Notes under the pieces: generated by a model
Database searches by the model: none
What the model saw: only the letters and a program-made list of their open reading frames with translations
What the model was told of the DNA's origin: nothing
Part shown: piece by piece, positions 38,235-47,276 of the stretch
Layout: every line of letters starts with the position of its first letter
How positions within the stretch are numbered: position 1 is the first letter of the stretch
Assembly: GCA_052143535.1 (NCBI GenBank)
Contig: JBKQSS010000068.1
Span: 44,894-108,893, forward strand
Reading direction: 5' to 3'
Source: JADGRA01 sp052143535
GTDB taxonomy: Bacteria > Myxococcota > Myxococcia > Myxococcales > Myxococcaceae
Length of the DNA: 64,000 bases
Program-made: the position numbers and the translations under genes

Positions 38235-39119
38235 ATGGCAGCACGCGCCATCGGTTCAGGAACCATCTCGTTTGGCCTGGTTAACATCCCGGTCAAAGTG
38301 TACGCGGCCACCGAATCCGCCGCGCACATCTCCTTCCACCAGCTGCATGACAAGTGCAAAGGCCGGCTCCGCCAGCAGATGTACTGCCCGACGGACGACG
38401 AGGTGGTGAGCCGCGACCACATTGTGAAGGGCTATGAGTTTGCCAAGGACCAGTATGTCCTCTTCTCCCCCGAGGAGCTGAAGGCCATCGAGGAGGAGTC
38501 CACCAAGCAGATGGAGATTTCGGAATTCGTCCCGCTCTCCGCGGTGGACCCCCTCTACTTCGAGGCGGGCTACTTCCTCGGTCCGGACAAAGGCGCAGAG
38601 CGCCCGTACCGGCTTCTGGCCAAGGCGCTCGAGGACAGCCAGCACGCCGCCGTGGCGCGTTATGCCAACCGGGGCCGCGAGGACTTGGTGCTCATTCGCC
38701 CCCGCGACGGCGGCCTGGTGATGGAGCAGCTGCGCTATGCCGACGAGCTGCGAAGCATGTCCGACGTCCCCCTCGGTGAGGGGGAGGTGAAGGGGGCCGA
38801 GCTCCAGCTCGCCCGCCAGCTGGTGACGCAGCTCTCCTCGGACAGTTTCGACGCCAGCAAATACCAGGACCGCTACCGGACGCGGCTGAAGGAAATTATT
38901 GACCAGAAAATTAAGGGCGAGCCAGTCACCATCTCCACCCCCGAGGCGCCCTCGCCACAAGTCATTGACCTGATGGAAGCGCTCAAGGCCAGCCTGGCCA
39001 AGCGCGGCGGCGTGCCCCCTTCCAAGGAGACACCCGACGTGGTGGCCGAGCGCAAACCCCCGAAGCGGGCCGCCGCGCCGCCCGCCGCGGCCGCAAAGAA
39101 GCGCAGCCGAAAGGCCTGA
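38235..39119 (+). CDS. ku: Ku protein (non-homologous end joining)
   Basis: A 294-residue bacterial Ku that binds double-strand ends as a homodimer ring. It begins MAARAIGSGTISFGLVNIPVKVY, the standard bacterial Ku N-terminus, and contains FHQLHDKCKGRLRQQMYCPT and KGYEFAKDQYVLFSPEEL. The C-terminus ends in a Lys/Arg-rich tail (PPKRAAAPPAAAAKKRSRKA) likely to contact DNA or the ligase. It is divergent from the polymerase gene, and the pair would share a compact promoter region. Confidence 0.97.
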   Translation: MAARAIGSGTISFGLVNIPVKVYAATESAAHISFHQLHDKCKGRLRQQMYCPTDDEVVSRDHIVKGYEFAKDQYVLFSPEELKAIEEESTKQMEISEFVPLSAVDPLYFEAGYFLGPDKGAERPYRLLAKALEDSQHAAVARYANRGREDLVLIRPRDGGLVMEQLRYADELRSMSDVPLGEGEVKGAELQLARQLVTQLSSDSFDASKYQDRYRTRLKEIIDQKIKGEPVTISTPEAPSPQVIDLMEALKASLAKRGGVPPSKETPDVVAERKPPKRAAAPPAAAAKKRSRKA

Positions 39120-39275
39120 AAAAAGGGCCTCGCCGCCACCACGTCGCCGACGAGGCTTGCCCTAGCTGCTCGCTCCCGAGGGGGGGAAAGCGGTGCGAGC
39201 CCTAAACGCCCACGGCCGCTGGCCGAGCGTGGGAGGCACGCCCGGCCCGCGAAACTCTTCAAGCCGCTCGGGACT

Positions 39276-40046
39276 ACTTGGGGGCTGGGGCGATGTAGCT
39301 GAGCTCGGGGTGGTACTGGTAGGTGCTGACGTGCAGGCTGTGGAACGTCTTCCTCAAGCTGGCCATGATGGCTGCGCCCTGCTCCTTGCCTAGGCCTCTG
39401 CCATCATCGCGTCGAGCGTCTTGTCATTCGGCTGGAAGGCGGCCCAGTTGGCGCGGTCGCCGACCAGGACGTACGTCGGGACGTCGCCGCCGTTGACCAG
39501 CTGGTACCAGCGGCTCGGCCCAGACACGGCGTAATTCGTCTTCATGATGGCGTCGTTCACCTTCTTCACACCCTCGATGAAGTCATTCACCCCGTCCGGG
39601 TTGATGCGGTAGGTGGTGACAACAGCGAACGGCGCGGGCGTGGAGCCCGGGACGCTGGGCAACCGGCTCAAGTCGGCACGCTCAACCCAGTAGCTGACGG
39701 CCGAGTGGGCCACCGAGGGGCCCATGGTGGCTTCGACGTTGACCAGGTCGGCCTTGTCGAAACTCTCGCGCCCGTCCAAGTCCTTCCAGGAATGGCCGAA
39801 GGAGCCGGTCAGGTACGCGCCACTGTTTTCACCTGAAACCACCTCCCACACGTACCAGCTCCAGGCGTCCTTCTGACTCTTGTGCCAGCCCATGTGCTTG
39901 GCGCGGGCGGCCTCGTACTGCTTTGCCATTCCGGGCTTGGGCGTCTGGCTGTTGAGGATGGCCAGGTGATTGGTTTGCTGCGCAAGCACCGGAAACACCG
40001 GCGCCATGGCAAATAACACTCCGAGCACTGCACGCTTGATGCGCAT
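39276..40046 (-). pseudogene. Secreted protein gene with a 1-base frameshift near its 3' end
   Basis: The intact part (40046-39390) encodes a 218-residue secreted protein. The signal peptide is MRIKRAVLGVLFAMAPVFPVLAQQ, followed by LAILNSQTPKPGMAKQYEAA and a Trp/Tyr-rich body ending in AMMAEA then TAG. Immediately downstream, in another frame, the sequence reads KEQGAAIMASLRKTFHSLHV and goes on to HPELSYIAPAPK and a stop at 39276. One extra C in GCC-TAG-GC would restore ALGKEQ in one continuous frame. This is a frameshift mutation or a base-calling error. The RBS GAGGAG lies 8 bp before ATG. The function is unknown. Confidence 0.7.
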
Positions 40047-40320
40047 CGAGTTGCTCCTCGCTGGGGGGAAAATGGCGCCTCTCTGGGAGGGAGCCTCACG
40101 CCAATGGGAGGCCCGGGCTTCAGGGAGTCGCGGGAGGCCCCGTAGCACGTCCCGGACGACGGCGTTTAGAAGCCTCCGCCGGGCAACGCTCGGAAGCCCG
40201 CTGTCTTCAACCGGTGCCTCCTCCGCTTCGCTGTGGGCAGGCGCCCTTCCCCGCAGCGGAACCGGACGCCGCAGCCACTGCCGGGGACGGACGGAGTTGC
40301 CCAGGACGCCGACAGAGCGC

Positions 40321-40710
40321 TCACTTCGCCGGCAGGCGCACCATGCTCGCCACCAGCTGCTCGAGGGCCAGCGCCGGCTCCTCGCACAGCCCGGAGTGCA
40401 CTGGCGACGTCTGGAGAATGGTGCTGCGTGGCGCTACCAGCCAGTGCCAGCGCTCCTTCTGCGGCAGCTGGCCAATGGGCCCGGCGTCGGGCCCTCCGGC
40501 GCAAATGCGCGGAAGCGCCTGGAGGTGGCTGCGCACAAGCCCCACGTCCACCTCCGGGGCAAAGGCCAACAGGCGCCGCTCGTCGAGCTCGACTTGGGCG
40601 CCGAGGAAACCGCGGGAGAGGCAAAAGAGGACGACGCCCGCGTTGAGAAATTCCTCCCGCTCCACGCGCGGCACCACCCGCACCACGGCATAGTCAAACG
40701 AGCTGGGCAC
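40321..40710 (-). CDS. DUF3037 protein paired with a HipA-like kinase
   Basis: A 129-residue protein starting at GTG 40710. It shows the DUF3037 pattern: FDYAVVRVVPRVEREEFLNAGVVLFC, LDERRLLAFAPEVDVGLV and a C-terminal TSPVHSGLCEEPALALEQLV. The start lies inside the end of the kinase gene (17-bp overlap), so the two are coupled. DUF3037 proteins are often encoded beside HipA_2-type kinases; the function of the pair is not established. Confidence 0.78.
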   Translation of the reverse strand: MPSSFDYAVVRVVPRVEREEFLNAGVVLFCLSRGFLGAQVELDERRLLAFAPEVDVGLVRSHLQALPRICAGGPDAGPIGQLPQKERWHWLVAPRSTILQTSPVHSGLCEEPALALEQLVASMVRLPAK

Positions 40711-41494
40711 GCGCGCGCTCCGCCTCCGCAATGAAAAGCCCTGTTGCCGAAAGGCGGGCCAGAAGCCAAGCGAGGTAGGCACCTCGGTGCTGCTCGGGCC
40801 CCTCCAAGCTTGGCTCGGAGAGAAGCCAGCCAGCCGGAATGCTATCCACCGTGCGTTGCAGCACCTCGGGGGTGAGCCGCTGCTTCAGCGTGGCTTCCGC
40901 CGCGTGCAGCTCGGTGGCCCAGGGGAGCAGCACGTGCTGTTGGACTTGCGGGAAGGGACTGGTCCGGTTGGCCAGGGCGGTACCCCAGGCGTGGTGGAAG
41001 TACAGGGCCGCACCGAAGTCGATGAGCCAGAGCGCGCGGTGCCAGCACAACAAGTTGGGGTTTTTTGCCGTCCGGTCGACATTCATGACGTAGCCGTCAA
41101 AGCAGACGAGCTCCGAGGCCTCCTTGGCCAAGGGGGCAGGCCCGGCCACCGAGTCAAAGGTGATGCTGCCCGGGAGGTAGTCCACGCCAAGGTTGAGGCC
41201 GGCGCTGGCTTGCAAGAGCGCGCGAATCTCGCTGTCCGGCTCCGCCCGGCCAAGCTCGGCCTGTAGCTGGATGAAGACCAGCTCCGGAACGCGCAAGCCC
41301 ATGGCCCGGGCCAGCTCGCCGGCCAACAGCTCGGCAATGAGGGCCTTGGGGCCTTGTCCGGCCGCCTTGAATTTCAAGACGTAGAGGCCACAGTCGTCCG
41401 CTTCGACAATGGCCGGAAGCGAGCCGCCCTCGCGCAGCGGCGTCACGTAGCGAGTGGCGGTGACGGTGCGTAGCACGGGGCTCGCCTTTACCAC
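40694..41494 (-). CDS. HipA-like (HipA_2) protein kinase
   Basis: A 266-residue HipA-fold kinase. The glycine loop region reads TPLREGGSLPAIVEADD, followed by YVLKFKAAGQGPKALIAELL with the ATP lysine, the catalytic loop VMNVDRTAKNPNLL (Asp and Asn), and the metal Asp in LIDFGAALYFHH. It lacks the N-terminal HipA subdomain and is not preceded by a HipB-type HTH gene, so it is not a classical hipBA module. GTG at 41494 follows AGAGG. Coupled to the DUF3037 gene. Substrate unknown. Confidence 0.8.
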   Translation of the reverse strand: MVKASPVLRTVTATRYVTPLREGGSLPAIVEADDCGLYVLKFKAAGQGPKALIAELLAGELARAMGLRVPELVFIQLQAELGRAEPDSEIRALLQASAGLNLGVDYLPGSITFDSVAGPAPLAKEASELVCFDGYVMNVDRTAKNPNLLCWHRALWLIDFGAALYFHHAWGTALANRTSPFPQVQQHVLLPWATELHAAEATLKQRLTPEVLQRTVDSIPAGWLLSEPSLEGPEQHRGAYLAWLLARLSATGLFIAEAERARAQLV

Positions 41495-41605
41495 GGCCCT
41501 CTCCCCTCTTCTTCCCGTGCCCGAAATGGAGGCCCTCCCGGGCGTTTCCCTTGAGGCGCTCGGGCCGGTGAGGGGGCTGTCAGCCCGCGCTGCTATTTCT
41601 CTACA

Positions 41606-42424
41606 GTGAAGGTGAGAGACACGTCCCAAGAGCGCACCTATTCGCTTGCCGACGCGGCGGCGCTGCTCGGCGTCACCGAGGCGCGGGTGCGCTCCTTCGT
41701 GGAGGGCGGTTTGCTTCCCTCCCACGGCCAAGGGCGCGCCTTCACCTTCCGGGACTTGGTGCTGTTGCGTTCCGCCAAAGGCTTGGCCGACCGCAAGGTG
41801 ACGCCCCGGCGCATTCGCACGGCGCTGCGGCTTCTGGGCACACAGCTTCCCGAAGGCCAGTCCGCGTCCAGCGTCTCGCTGGACGCACACGGGCGGCGCC
41901 TGGTGGCCCGCGGCGCCGACGCCACCTGGGAGCCCGAGACGGGCCAGGGCGTCCTCGAGCTCGAGGCAAAAGAGGTGCGTCCAGGGACAGTGCACCAGCT
42001 GCCCACCCCCGCCGGGCCCGACGCGGACGTCCGCTTCCAGCAAGCCCTGGCGCTGGAGGAGGTGGACCCGGCCAGCGCCGCAACGCTGTACGCGGACATT
42101 CTCCGGCACTGCCCAGCGCACGCCGACGCGCACGTCAACCTCGGCCGGCTTCACCACGGCGCAGGACGTCTGTCCGCCGCCGAGGCCCACTACCGGGCCG
42201 CTTTGGCCGCGCAGCCCACGGACGGCGTCGCGGCCTACAACCTGGCCGTGGCGCTGGACGACCAGGGGCGCAGCGCGGACGCCCTGGCCGCCTACCACCA
42301 GGCGCTGCAGACGGACCCCAGCCTGGCCGACGCCCACTACAACCTGGCCCGGCTGCACGAGGGCCGTGGCGAGCGCAAGCTGGCGCTCCGCCACCTTAAG
42401 GAATACCGCCGCCTGGCGAGTTGA
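41606..42424 (+). CDS. MerR-type HTH fused to tetratricopeptide repeats
   Basis: A 272-residue fusion. The N-terminal 70 residues form a MerR-like winged helix (YSLADAAALLGVTEARVRSF, then FTFRDLVLLRSAKGLA). A linker is followed by TPRs from about residue 140 to the end: HVNLGRLHHGAGRLSAAEAH, AYNLAVALDDQGRSADALAA and HYNLARLHEGRGERKLALRH. It is probably a DNA-binding regulator controlled by protein contacts. GTG at 41606 is the start; GTG at 41612 is an alternative. Divergent from the HipA-like gene with 111 bp between. Confidence 0.82.
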   Translation: MKVRDTSQERTYSLADAAALLGVTEARVRSFVEGGLLPSHGQGRAFTFRDLVLLRSAKGLADRKVTPRRIRTALRLLGTQLPEGQSASSVSLDAHGRRLVARGADATWEPETGQGVLELEAKEVRPGTVHQLPTPAGPDADVRFQQALALEEVDPASAATLYADILRHCPAHADAHVNLGRLHHGAGRLSAAEAHYRAALAAQPTDGVAAYNLAVALDDQGRSADALAAYHQALQTDPSLADAHYNLARLHEGRGERKLALRHLKEYRRLAS

Positions 42425-42514
42425 GGCAGCGGGCGCCCCCCGGGCCCCTACTCGAGAGGCGAGGGGCTGTCCTGTCGGCCGTTGGGTGACTACCCATTAG
42501 GGGCGGAGGTCCCA

Positions 42515-43036
42515 ATGCGCCCAGTCCCCCTTCTGCCTTTCCTTCTCTTGCCTCTGACGCTTTCGTGCACCCAGGAGCAGTCGCGGCCTGCCAAAGAGGC
42601 CGTGGCCGACGTCAAGGCGGCTGCCGCCGACGCCCAGAGGACGGCCCAGCAGGCGGCCAATGAGGCCCAGCAAGGCGCCGCCGCGGCAGCAGCCGGAGCG
42701 GACCGCGCCGTCACCGGCGCCACCCGCGCCGTGCAACAGGGCGTCGAGACGGCCGCGGAGACGACGCGGACGGACGTGGACGCCGTCGCCGCCAACGTGC
42801 GCGAGCTAGGCCAGGGCGGAGTGGTGACGGGCCGGGTGAGTGCCCTCTCGCCGTCACGCCTTCGGCTTTCGCCGGAGAGTAAGGGCCCGGCCGAGCTGCA
42901 CGTGGACAACCGGACGCGCTACCTCTTGCACGGCCTCGAGCGGGCACCTCTGCCGGCCGGGACGCGGGTGCGCGCCACCTACGTCGTCGAGGCGCGCGTG
43001 CCGGTGGCCACCGAGGTGGAAGTCCTGAAGCCGTAG
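42515..43036 (+). CDS. Lipoprotein with an Ala-rich coiled-coil and a C-terminal beta-rich domain
   Basis: A 173-residue predicted lipoprotein. The signal MRPVPLLPFLLLPLTLSC has the lipobox Cys at residue 18, followed by an Ala/Gln-rich helical stretch (about 28-98) and a C-terminal part beginning VVTGRVSALSPSRLRLSPES that ends ATYVVEARVPVATEVEVLKP. ATG at 42515 follows GGAGGT. No family recognised. It is probably anchored in the outer or inner membrane leaflet. Confidence 0.7.
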   Translation: MRPVPLLPFLLLPLTLSCTQEQSRPAKEAVADVKAAAADAQRTAQQAANEAQQGAAAAAAGADRAVTGATRAVQQGVETAAETTRTDVDAVAANVRELGQGGVVTGRVSALSPSRLRLSPESKGPAELHVDNRTRYLLHGLERAPLPAGTRVRATYVVEARVPVATEVEVLKP

Positions 43037-43099
43037 CGGCCTGCTGTTTTGCCGGTTTCCCTCGGGGGCTGCCTCCGGTAGCGTCGCACGCCCCGCGGC

Positions 43100-44173
43100 A
43101 TGAATCTCCCCGTCCTCCCGCCAGTCGCGCCCATGCTGTCCAAGCTGGTGACACAAATGCCACCGGCCGGAGACGTCCTCTTCGAGCCCAAGTGGGACGG
43201 CTTTCGCACCATTGTTTTTCGGGACGGCGAGGCGGTGGAGCTGGGAAGTCGAAACGAGCGTCCCATGACGAGGTACTTCCCGGAGCTGCTGGCGCCGTTG
43301 AAGGCGTCACTGCCCGCCCGCTGCGTCCTGGACGGGGAAGTCGTCATTGCCGGAGCCCACGGGCTGGACTTCGACGCGCTCCTCAACCGCATCCACCCCG
43401 CCGCCTCACGGGTGGCCAAGCTGGCGGCTGAGACGCCGGCCTCCTTTGTGGCCTTTGACGTGCTGGCCATCGGGGACGAGGACCTTCGGCCCCAACCCTT
43501 CGCCGAGCGCCGCCGACGGCTGGAGGCGGCGCTGGCCTCTGCCGTACCGCCCGTCCACCTCACCCCAGCCACCAGGGATCGCACCGTGGCCGAGGAGTGG
43601 TTTCGGCGTTTTGAGGGCGCCGGGCTGGACGGCGTCATGGTGAAGCCCCTCGGCCTTCCCTACCTGGAAGGGAAGCGGGAAATGCTGAAGGTGAAGCACG
43701 CCCGCACCGCGGACTGCGTGGTGGCCGGCTTCCGCCTCTACAAGGACTCCGAGGACGTCGGCTCGCTGCTGCTTGGCCTGTATGACGAGGCGGGCACCCT
43801 GCACCACGTGGGCATTGCCTCTGGCTTCACCCAAGCCAAACGCCGGGCGCTGGTGGAGGAGTTAGCGCCCTGGAAGGAAGGTGCCCGCGAAAACCACCCC
43901 TGGCGCCAATGGGAGACGCTGGCCGGCGAGACGGAGGCCCGCATGCCCGGTGCCCCCAGCCGCTGGAATGCCAAGCGGGACTTGGGCTGGGAGCCCCTCC
44001 GTCCGGAAAGGGTGGCCGAGGTGAGTTACGACCACCTTCAAGGCAACCGCTTCCGGCACGCGACGCACTTCTTGCGCTGGCGGGAGGACCGGACTCCGCG
44101 CAGTTGCACCTATGCGCAGCTGGAGGCCGTCGTCCCGGAGGAGTTGTCCCGTCTCTTCGGGACGGCCAGGTAG
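43100..44173 (+). CDS. ATP-dependent DNA ligase (LigC type)
   Basis: A 357-residue stand-alone ligase. The adenylation lysine is Lys31 in FEPKWDGFR, followed by motif III (DGEVVIAG), motif IIIa (ASFVAFDVLAIG), motif IV (GVMVKPLGLPYLEGKREM) and motif V (LKVKHARTADCVVAGFR). The OB-fold follows (about 205-340). There are no polymerase or nuclease modules, as in mycobacterial LigC. With Ku and the two polymerase proteins of this window it can supply end joining or gap repair. Confidence 0.93.
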   Translation: MNLPVLPPVAPMLSKLVTQMPPAGDVLFEPKWDGFRTIVFRDGEAVELGSRNERPMTRYFPELLAPLKASLPARCVLDGEVVIAGAHGLDFDALLNRIHPAASRVAKLAAETPASFVAFDVLAIGDEDLRPQPFAERRRRLEAALASAVPPVHLTPATRDRTVAEEWFRRFEGAGLDGVMVKPLGLPYLEGKREMLKVKHARTADCVVAGFRLYKDSEDVGSLLLGLYDEAGTLHHVGIASGFTQAKRRALVEELAPWKEGARENHPWRQWETLAGETEARMPGAPSRWNAKRDLGWEPLRPERVAEVSYDHLQGNRFRHATHFLRWREDRTPRSCTYAQLEAVVPEELSRLFGTAR

Positions 44174-44185
44174 CCGCTTCTGCAC

Positions 44186-44611
44186 ATGGCCCCTCCCCCT
44201 CCTACCCCCGCCCCTGGGCCGCTGCGAAGGGTGGCGCTGGTGTGTCTTCAAATAGGCCTGCTGTCGCTTTTCTACGGCGGCTGGCTCGTGGTCGGCCTGA
44301 AGTGGCGGCTGATGTTGCCGGCCGGCCTTTTGGCCATGCTGAGCGTGCTGGCATTGCTACTGGCCCGCGTCCTCCCCCTCTCCTTCGTCCAGCGGGGCGC
44401 GGGCTTTCTCCTCCGCTACCTTGCCCTCCTCTTCGTCCCGGTGTGCATTGGGGCGGTGCGGCAGCTTCCGCTACTGCGCGCGCAAGCCGGGCTGTACCTC
44501 CTCCTTGTGGTTGCCGGCGCGCTGGTGGGACAGGCCAGCGCGGGGCTTCTCGCCCAAGCGCTGTGCAAAAAACCCTGCGACACGCAGGCGCCCGAGGGCT
44601 TCGAGTCTTGA
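44186..44611 (+). CDS. lrgA: CidA/LrgA family holin-like protein
   Basis: A 141-residue inner-membrane protein with four hydrophobic segments: VALVCLQIGLLSLFYGGWLV, LPAGLLAMLSVLALLLARVL, LALLFVPVCIGAVRQL and LLLVVAGALVGQASAGLLA. LLFVPVCIG is the LrgA/CidA signature (usually LLFVPSGVG). It lies directly before lrgB, with a TTGA overlap. By family knowledge the pair affects murein hydrolase activity or metabolite export. Confidence 0.85.
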   Translation: MAPPPPTPAPGPLRRVALVCLQIGLLSLFYGGWLVVGLKWRLMLPAGLLAMLSVLALLLARVLPLSFVQRGAGFLLRYLALLFVPVCIGAVRQLPLLRAQAGLYLLLVVAGALVGQASAGLLAQALCKKPCDTQAPEGFES

Positions 44612-45285
44612 GTGTCACCCTGACGGCGATGGCCACGGTGGGGACGGTGGGGGCTTACCTCCTGGCGGAGCGGCTGTACCGACGCTTCCACTGGGTGGTG
44701 CTGCACCCGCTGCTCGTCACCACGGTGTTGGGGGCGGTGCTGTTGGGCCCGCGGCCGGACGTCCTCTCAAAGTACCTCGAAGGCAGCTGGCTTCTCATTT
44801 GGGCCCTCGGCCCGGCGACGGCGGCGCTGGCCATTCCTTTTTTTCAGAGTCGCGCGGCCCTGGCCAGTAACCCGGCCAAGGTGCTTCTCAGCGTGGCGGT
44901 GGGGACGGCCGCGTCCGTCGGCACCGTGCTGGGGCTCGGGACGCTCCTCGGGGTGGATGCGAGCCTCGTCCGGGCGCTGACACTCAAGTCCGTCACCGTA
45001 CCGGTGGCCATCCCGCTGGCGGTGGAGTTGGGCCTCGACCCGGGGTTGGTGAGTTGCGGCGTGGTGGTGACGGGCCTCTTCGGCATGGCGGTGGGCCCCT
45101 CCCTGCTTCGGCTGTTGGGCGTCCGGCGGCCGCTGGCCCGCGGCCTGGCGCTGGGCACCATTGCCCACGGCTTGGGGACGGCACGCGCTCTCGAGCAGGA
45201 CGGCGCAGAGGGTGGCGCCGGCGGCGCAGTGGCCCTGGCGCTGGTGTGCATTCTCCTCTCCGCCGCCGTGGCCCTCCTGCGTTAG
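44608..45285 (+). CDS. lrgB: LrgB/CidB family membrane protein
   Basis: A 225-residue membrane protein with about six hydrophobic segments. The core features are PATAALAIPFFQSRAAL, LKSVTVPVAIPLAVELGLDP and LALGTIAHGLGTARALEQ (the GTxxHGxGTA block of LrgB). The start is set at TTG 44608, which overlaps the lrgA stop (TTGA); ATG at 44629 is the alternative. The longer open frame upstream is a shadow of the ligase and lrgA. Confidence 0.9.
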   Translation: MSVTLTAMATVGTVGAYLLAERLYRRFHWVVLHPLLVTTVLGAVLLGPRPDVLSKYLEGSWLLIWALGPATAALAIPFFQSRAALASNPAKVLLSVAVGTAASVGTVLGLGTLLGVDASLVRALTLKSVTVPVAIPLAVELGLDPGLVSCGVVVTGLFGMAVGPSLLRLLGVRRPLARGLALGTIAHGLGTARALEQDGAEGGAGGAVALALVCILLSAAVALLR

Positions 45286-45321
45286 AGGTGCGTCCCCCAG
45301 GGGGCCGCAACGGGAAGGCTT

Positions 45322-47127
45322 CTAGGCCGTCGCCGGCTTGGGCGCGGCGTACAGCGCTGCAATTTCACTCTCCAAAAGTCGCAGCACCGCCGGGCGGCGC
45401 AGCTTCAAGGTGGGGGTAATGAGCTCTGGGTAGTCGGTCGGGCCGCCGGGGACAATGAGGAGCCGCTTCGGCTTCTCGTAGTCGGAGAAGGCGGACAGCG
45501 TCGAGAGGGCCACACCCAGAAGCGTCGTGGCCGCGTCCTTCCCCTCCGCAGCAAGCTGGGCCAGGGCGTCTCGTCGCACGAAGACAGCGGCGGTGACGTA
45601 GGCCTCCCCATCTCCCAACAGCACAGCCCCCTCGAAGGGGCTTTCCGAAGCGATGGCCGTCTCCACCGGCTCCGGCGCAATTTTCTTTCCCGTTGAGAGC
45701 ACCATCAGGTGCTTCTTGCGGCCAACAATGCGGAGCCATCCCTCCTTGTCCAGCTCCACCAAGTCTCCCGTGCGGAAGAAGCCGTCCTCGGTGAAGGCGC
45801 CAGCTCCGTCCTCCGGCTCGAGGTAGCCCTTCAGCAAGAGCGGCCCGCGCAACAACAGCTCGCCGTCCTTGGCGATGAGTACCTCATGGTCCGGGGTCAA
45901 CAGTCCGGCCACCCCCGGGCGACGGCGTCCGTCGAAGAGGTTGGAGGAAATCATCCCAGCCGTCTCGCTCATGCCGTACAGCTCGACGAGGGGAATGCCC
46001 AGCCCCTCGAAAAAACGGAAGAGGGCCTCGGACGAAGGGGCGCCTCCGGCGAAGAGGCCCTCCACGCGGCCTCCCAGGGCCGCCCGCACCTTGCGTCCCA
46101 GCAGGACGTCGACGGCCGCCGTCAAGAGCGCGTCTCCCGGCTTGGGTTTGCCCTCCACCCGCACGCGCACGGCAGCCTCGAGGGCATGGTGGACGAAGCG
46201 CCGAAGGGGCCCGGGCAGCTTGTCCACCTTCTCGAGCGCCCCCGTCCGGATGCGCTCGTACACCAGCGGCACGGAGAAGACGTACGTCGGGCCCAACGCC
46301 AGCGCCGTCAAGAGCTCCTCCCGCGACGTCACCAGCAGGAGGGCGTGTCCCTGCGCCAGCGCCAATACAAATTGGTCGTGACCGGCAATGTGCCCGAAGG
46401 GCAAGAGGTGCAGGCCAACGTCGCGCTCGGTGCGCCCGGTGGCAGGCTCTCCCGCCTCGACGGCACGGACGATGGATTCCTGAGCGAGCCGCACCCCCTT
46501 CTGCCGCCCGGTGGTGCCGCTGGTGAAGAGGAGGAGGAAAGGACTCTCCGCCGCGACGGCCGCAGCGCGGGCTTCAAAGTCCTCCACCGAAAGCGTGGGG
46601 TTGCGCTCGGCGACGACGGAGGCGACGGTGGTGGCACGAAGCCCTGCGGGGAGGGAGTCCGGAGAAAGCGCATCGGCCGTCAACAGCGCGCTCAACCCCT
46701 GGCGGACGAGCTCCGCCCCGACTGGGGCGAGCTTGGCCCATTGCTCCTTCGTCGAGACGAAGGCCACGCGCGGCCCGACGCGGCGTGCAATCTCCACCGC
46801 CGGGGCCGACGCGAGGCTGGCAAACAGGGCTGCTGGCTCCGCTTGAAGCAGCTGTGTGGCAATGGCCACCGCCTGCCACTCTGGCGAATTTTCGGCGAGC
46901 AAAAGCACCCTGTCGCCTGGACGCAGCCCGGCCGCCTCGAGGTAGGCCGCGGCTCGGCACACCATGGCGCGGAAGGCCGAGAAGGTGACCTCCTTGGGAG
47001 CAGCGCCGCGCCGGGCCGGGTCGAGGAAGCGGAGAAAGACGCGCTCCGGGACACGCCGCGCCGTCGCCGCAAGCAGCGCCGGGACGGTGCTGGCCCCGAA
47101 GCGGACGACGGTTAGCGTGCGAGCCAC
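45322..47127 (-). CDS. AMP-binding long-chain acyl-CoA synthetase (FadD15-like)
   Basis: A 601-residue ANL-superfamily enzyme activating a fatty acid with ATP and CoA. The ATP motif is LLFTSGTTGRQKGVRLAQES (about residue 170), A5 is ELYGMSETAGMI, the A7-A8 region is FFRTGDLVELDKEGWLRIVGRKK, and the C-terminal lysine block is DYEKPKRLLIV. The acidic hydrophobic tail resembles long-chain acyl-CoA ligases. GTG at 47127 follows a G-rich RBS. Convergent with lrgB and divergent from the GST gene. Confidence 0.9.
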   Translation of the reverse strand: MARTLTVVRFGASTVPALLAATARRVPERVFLRFLDPARRGAAPKEVTFSAFRAMVCRAAAYLEAAGLRPGDRVLLLAENSPEWQAVAIATQLLQAEPAALFASLASAPAVEIARRVGPRVAFVSTKEQWAKLAPVGAELVRQGLSALLTADALSPDSLPAGLRATTVASVVAERNPTLSVEDFEARAAAVAAESPFLLLFTSGTTGRQKGVRLAQESIVRAVEAGEPATGRTERDVGLHLLPFGHIAGHDQFVLALAQGHALLLVTSREELLTALALGPTYVFSVPLVYERIRTGALEKVDKLPGPLRRFVHHALEAAVRVRVEGKPKPGDALLTAAVDVLLGRKVRAALGGRVEGLFAGGAPSSEALFRFFEGLGIPLVELYGMSETAGMISSNLFDGRRRPGVAGLLTPDHEVLIAKDGELLLRGPLLLKGYLEPEDGAGAFTEDGFFRTGDLVELDKEGWLRIVGRKKHLMVLSTGKKIAPEPVETAIASESPFEGAVLLGDGEAYVTAAVFVRRDALAQLAAEGKDAATTLLGVALSTLSAFSDYEKPKRLLIVPGGPTDYPELITPTLKLRRPAVLRLLESEIAALYAAPKPATA

Positions 47128-47276
47128 CAAACCCCACCCTAACGCGCTCCGCACGGCCTCACAGCCCTCTTGCGCCAGGGCCCTGCGGGCCAAGGCGTCC
47201 CCCACCGTCTCCTGTCCTTTACCGGCGCTTCGAAAGGGACGCGTCGCCTCGCCGTCCTTTGTAGACTGCCTGCTTC

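Noticed and set aside
45293..45304. Terminator hairpin between lrgB and the acyl-CoA synthetase gene
   Set aside because: CCCCCAGGGGG has a one-base loop and no U-tract, so it cannot fold as a stable hairpin.
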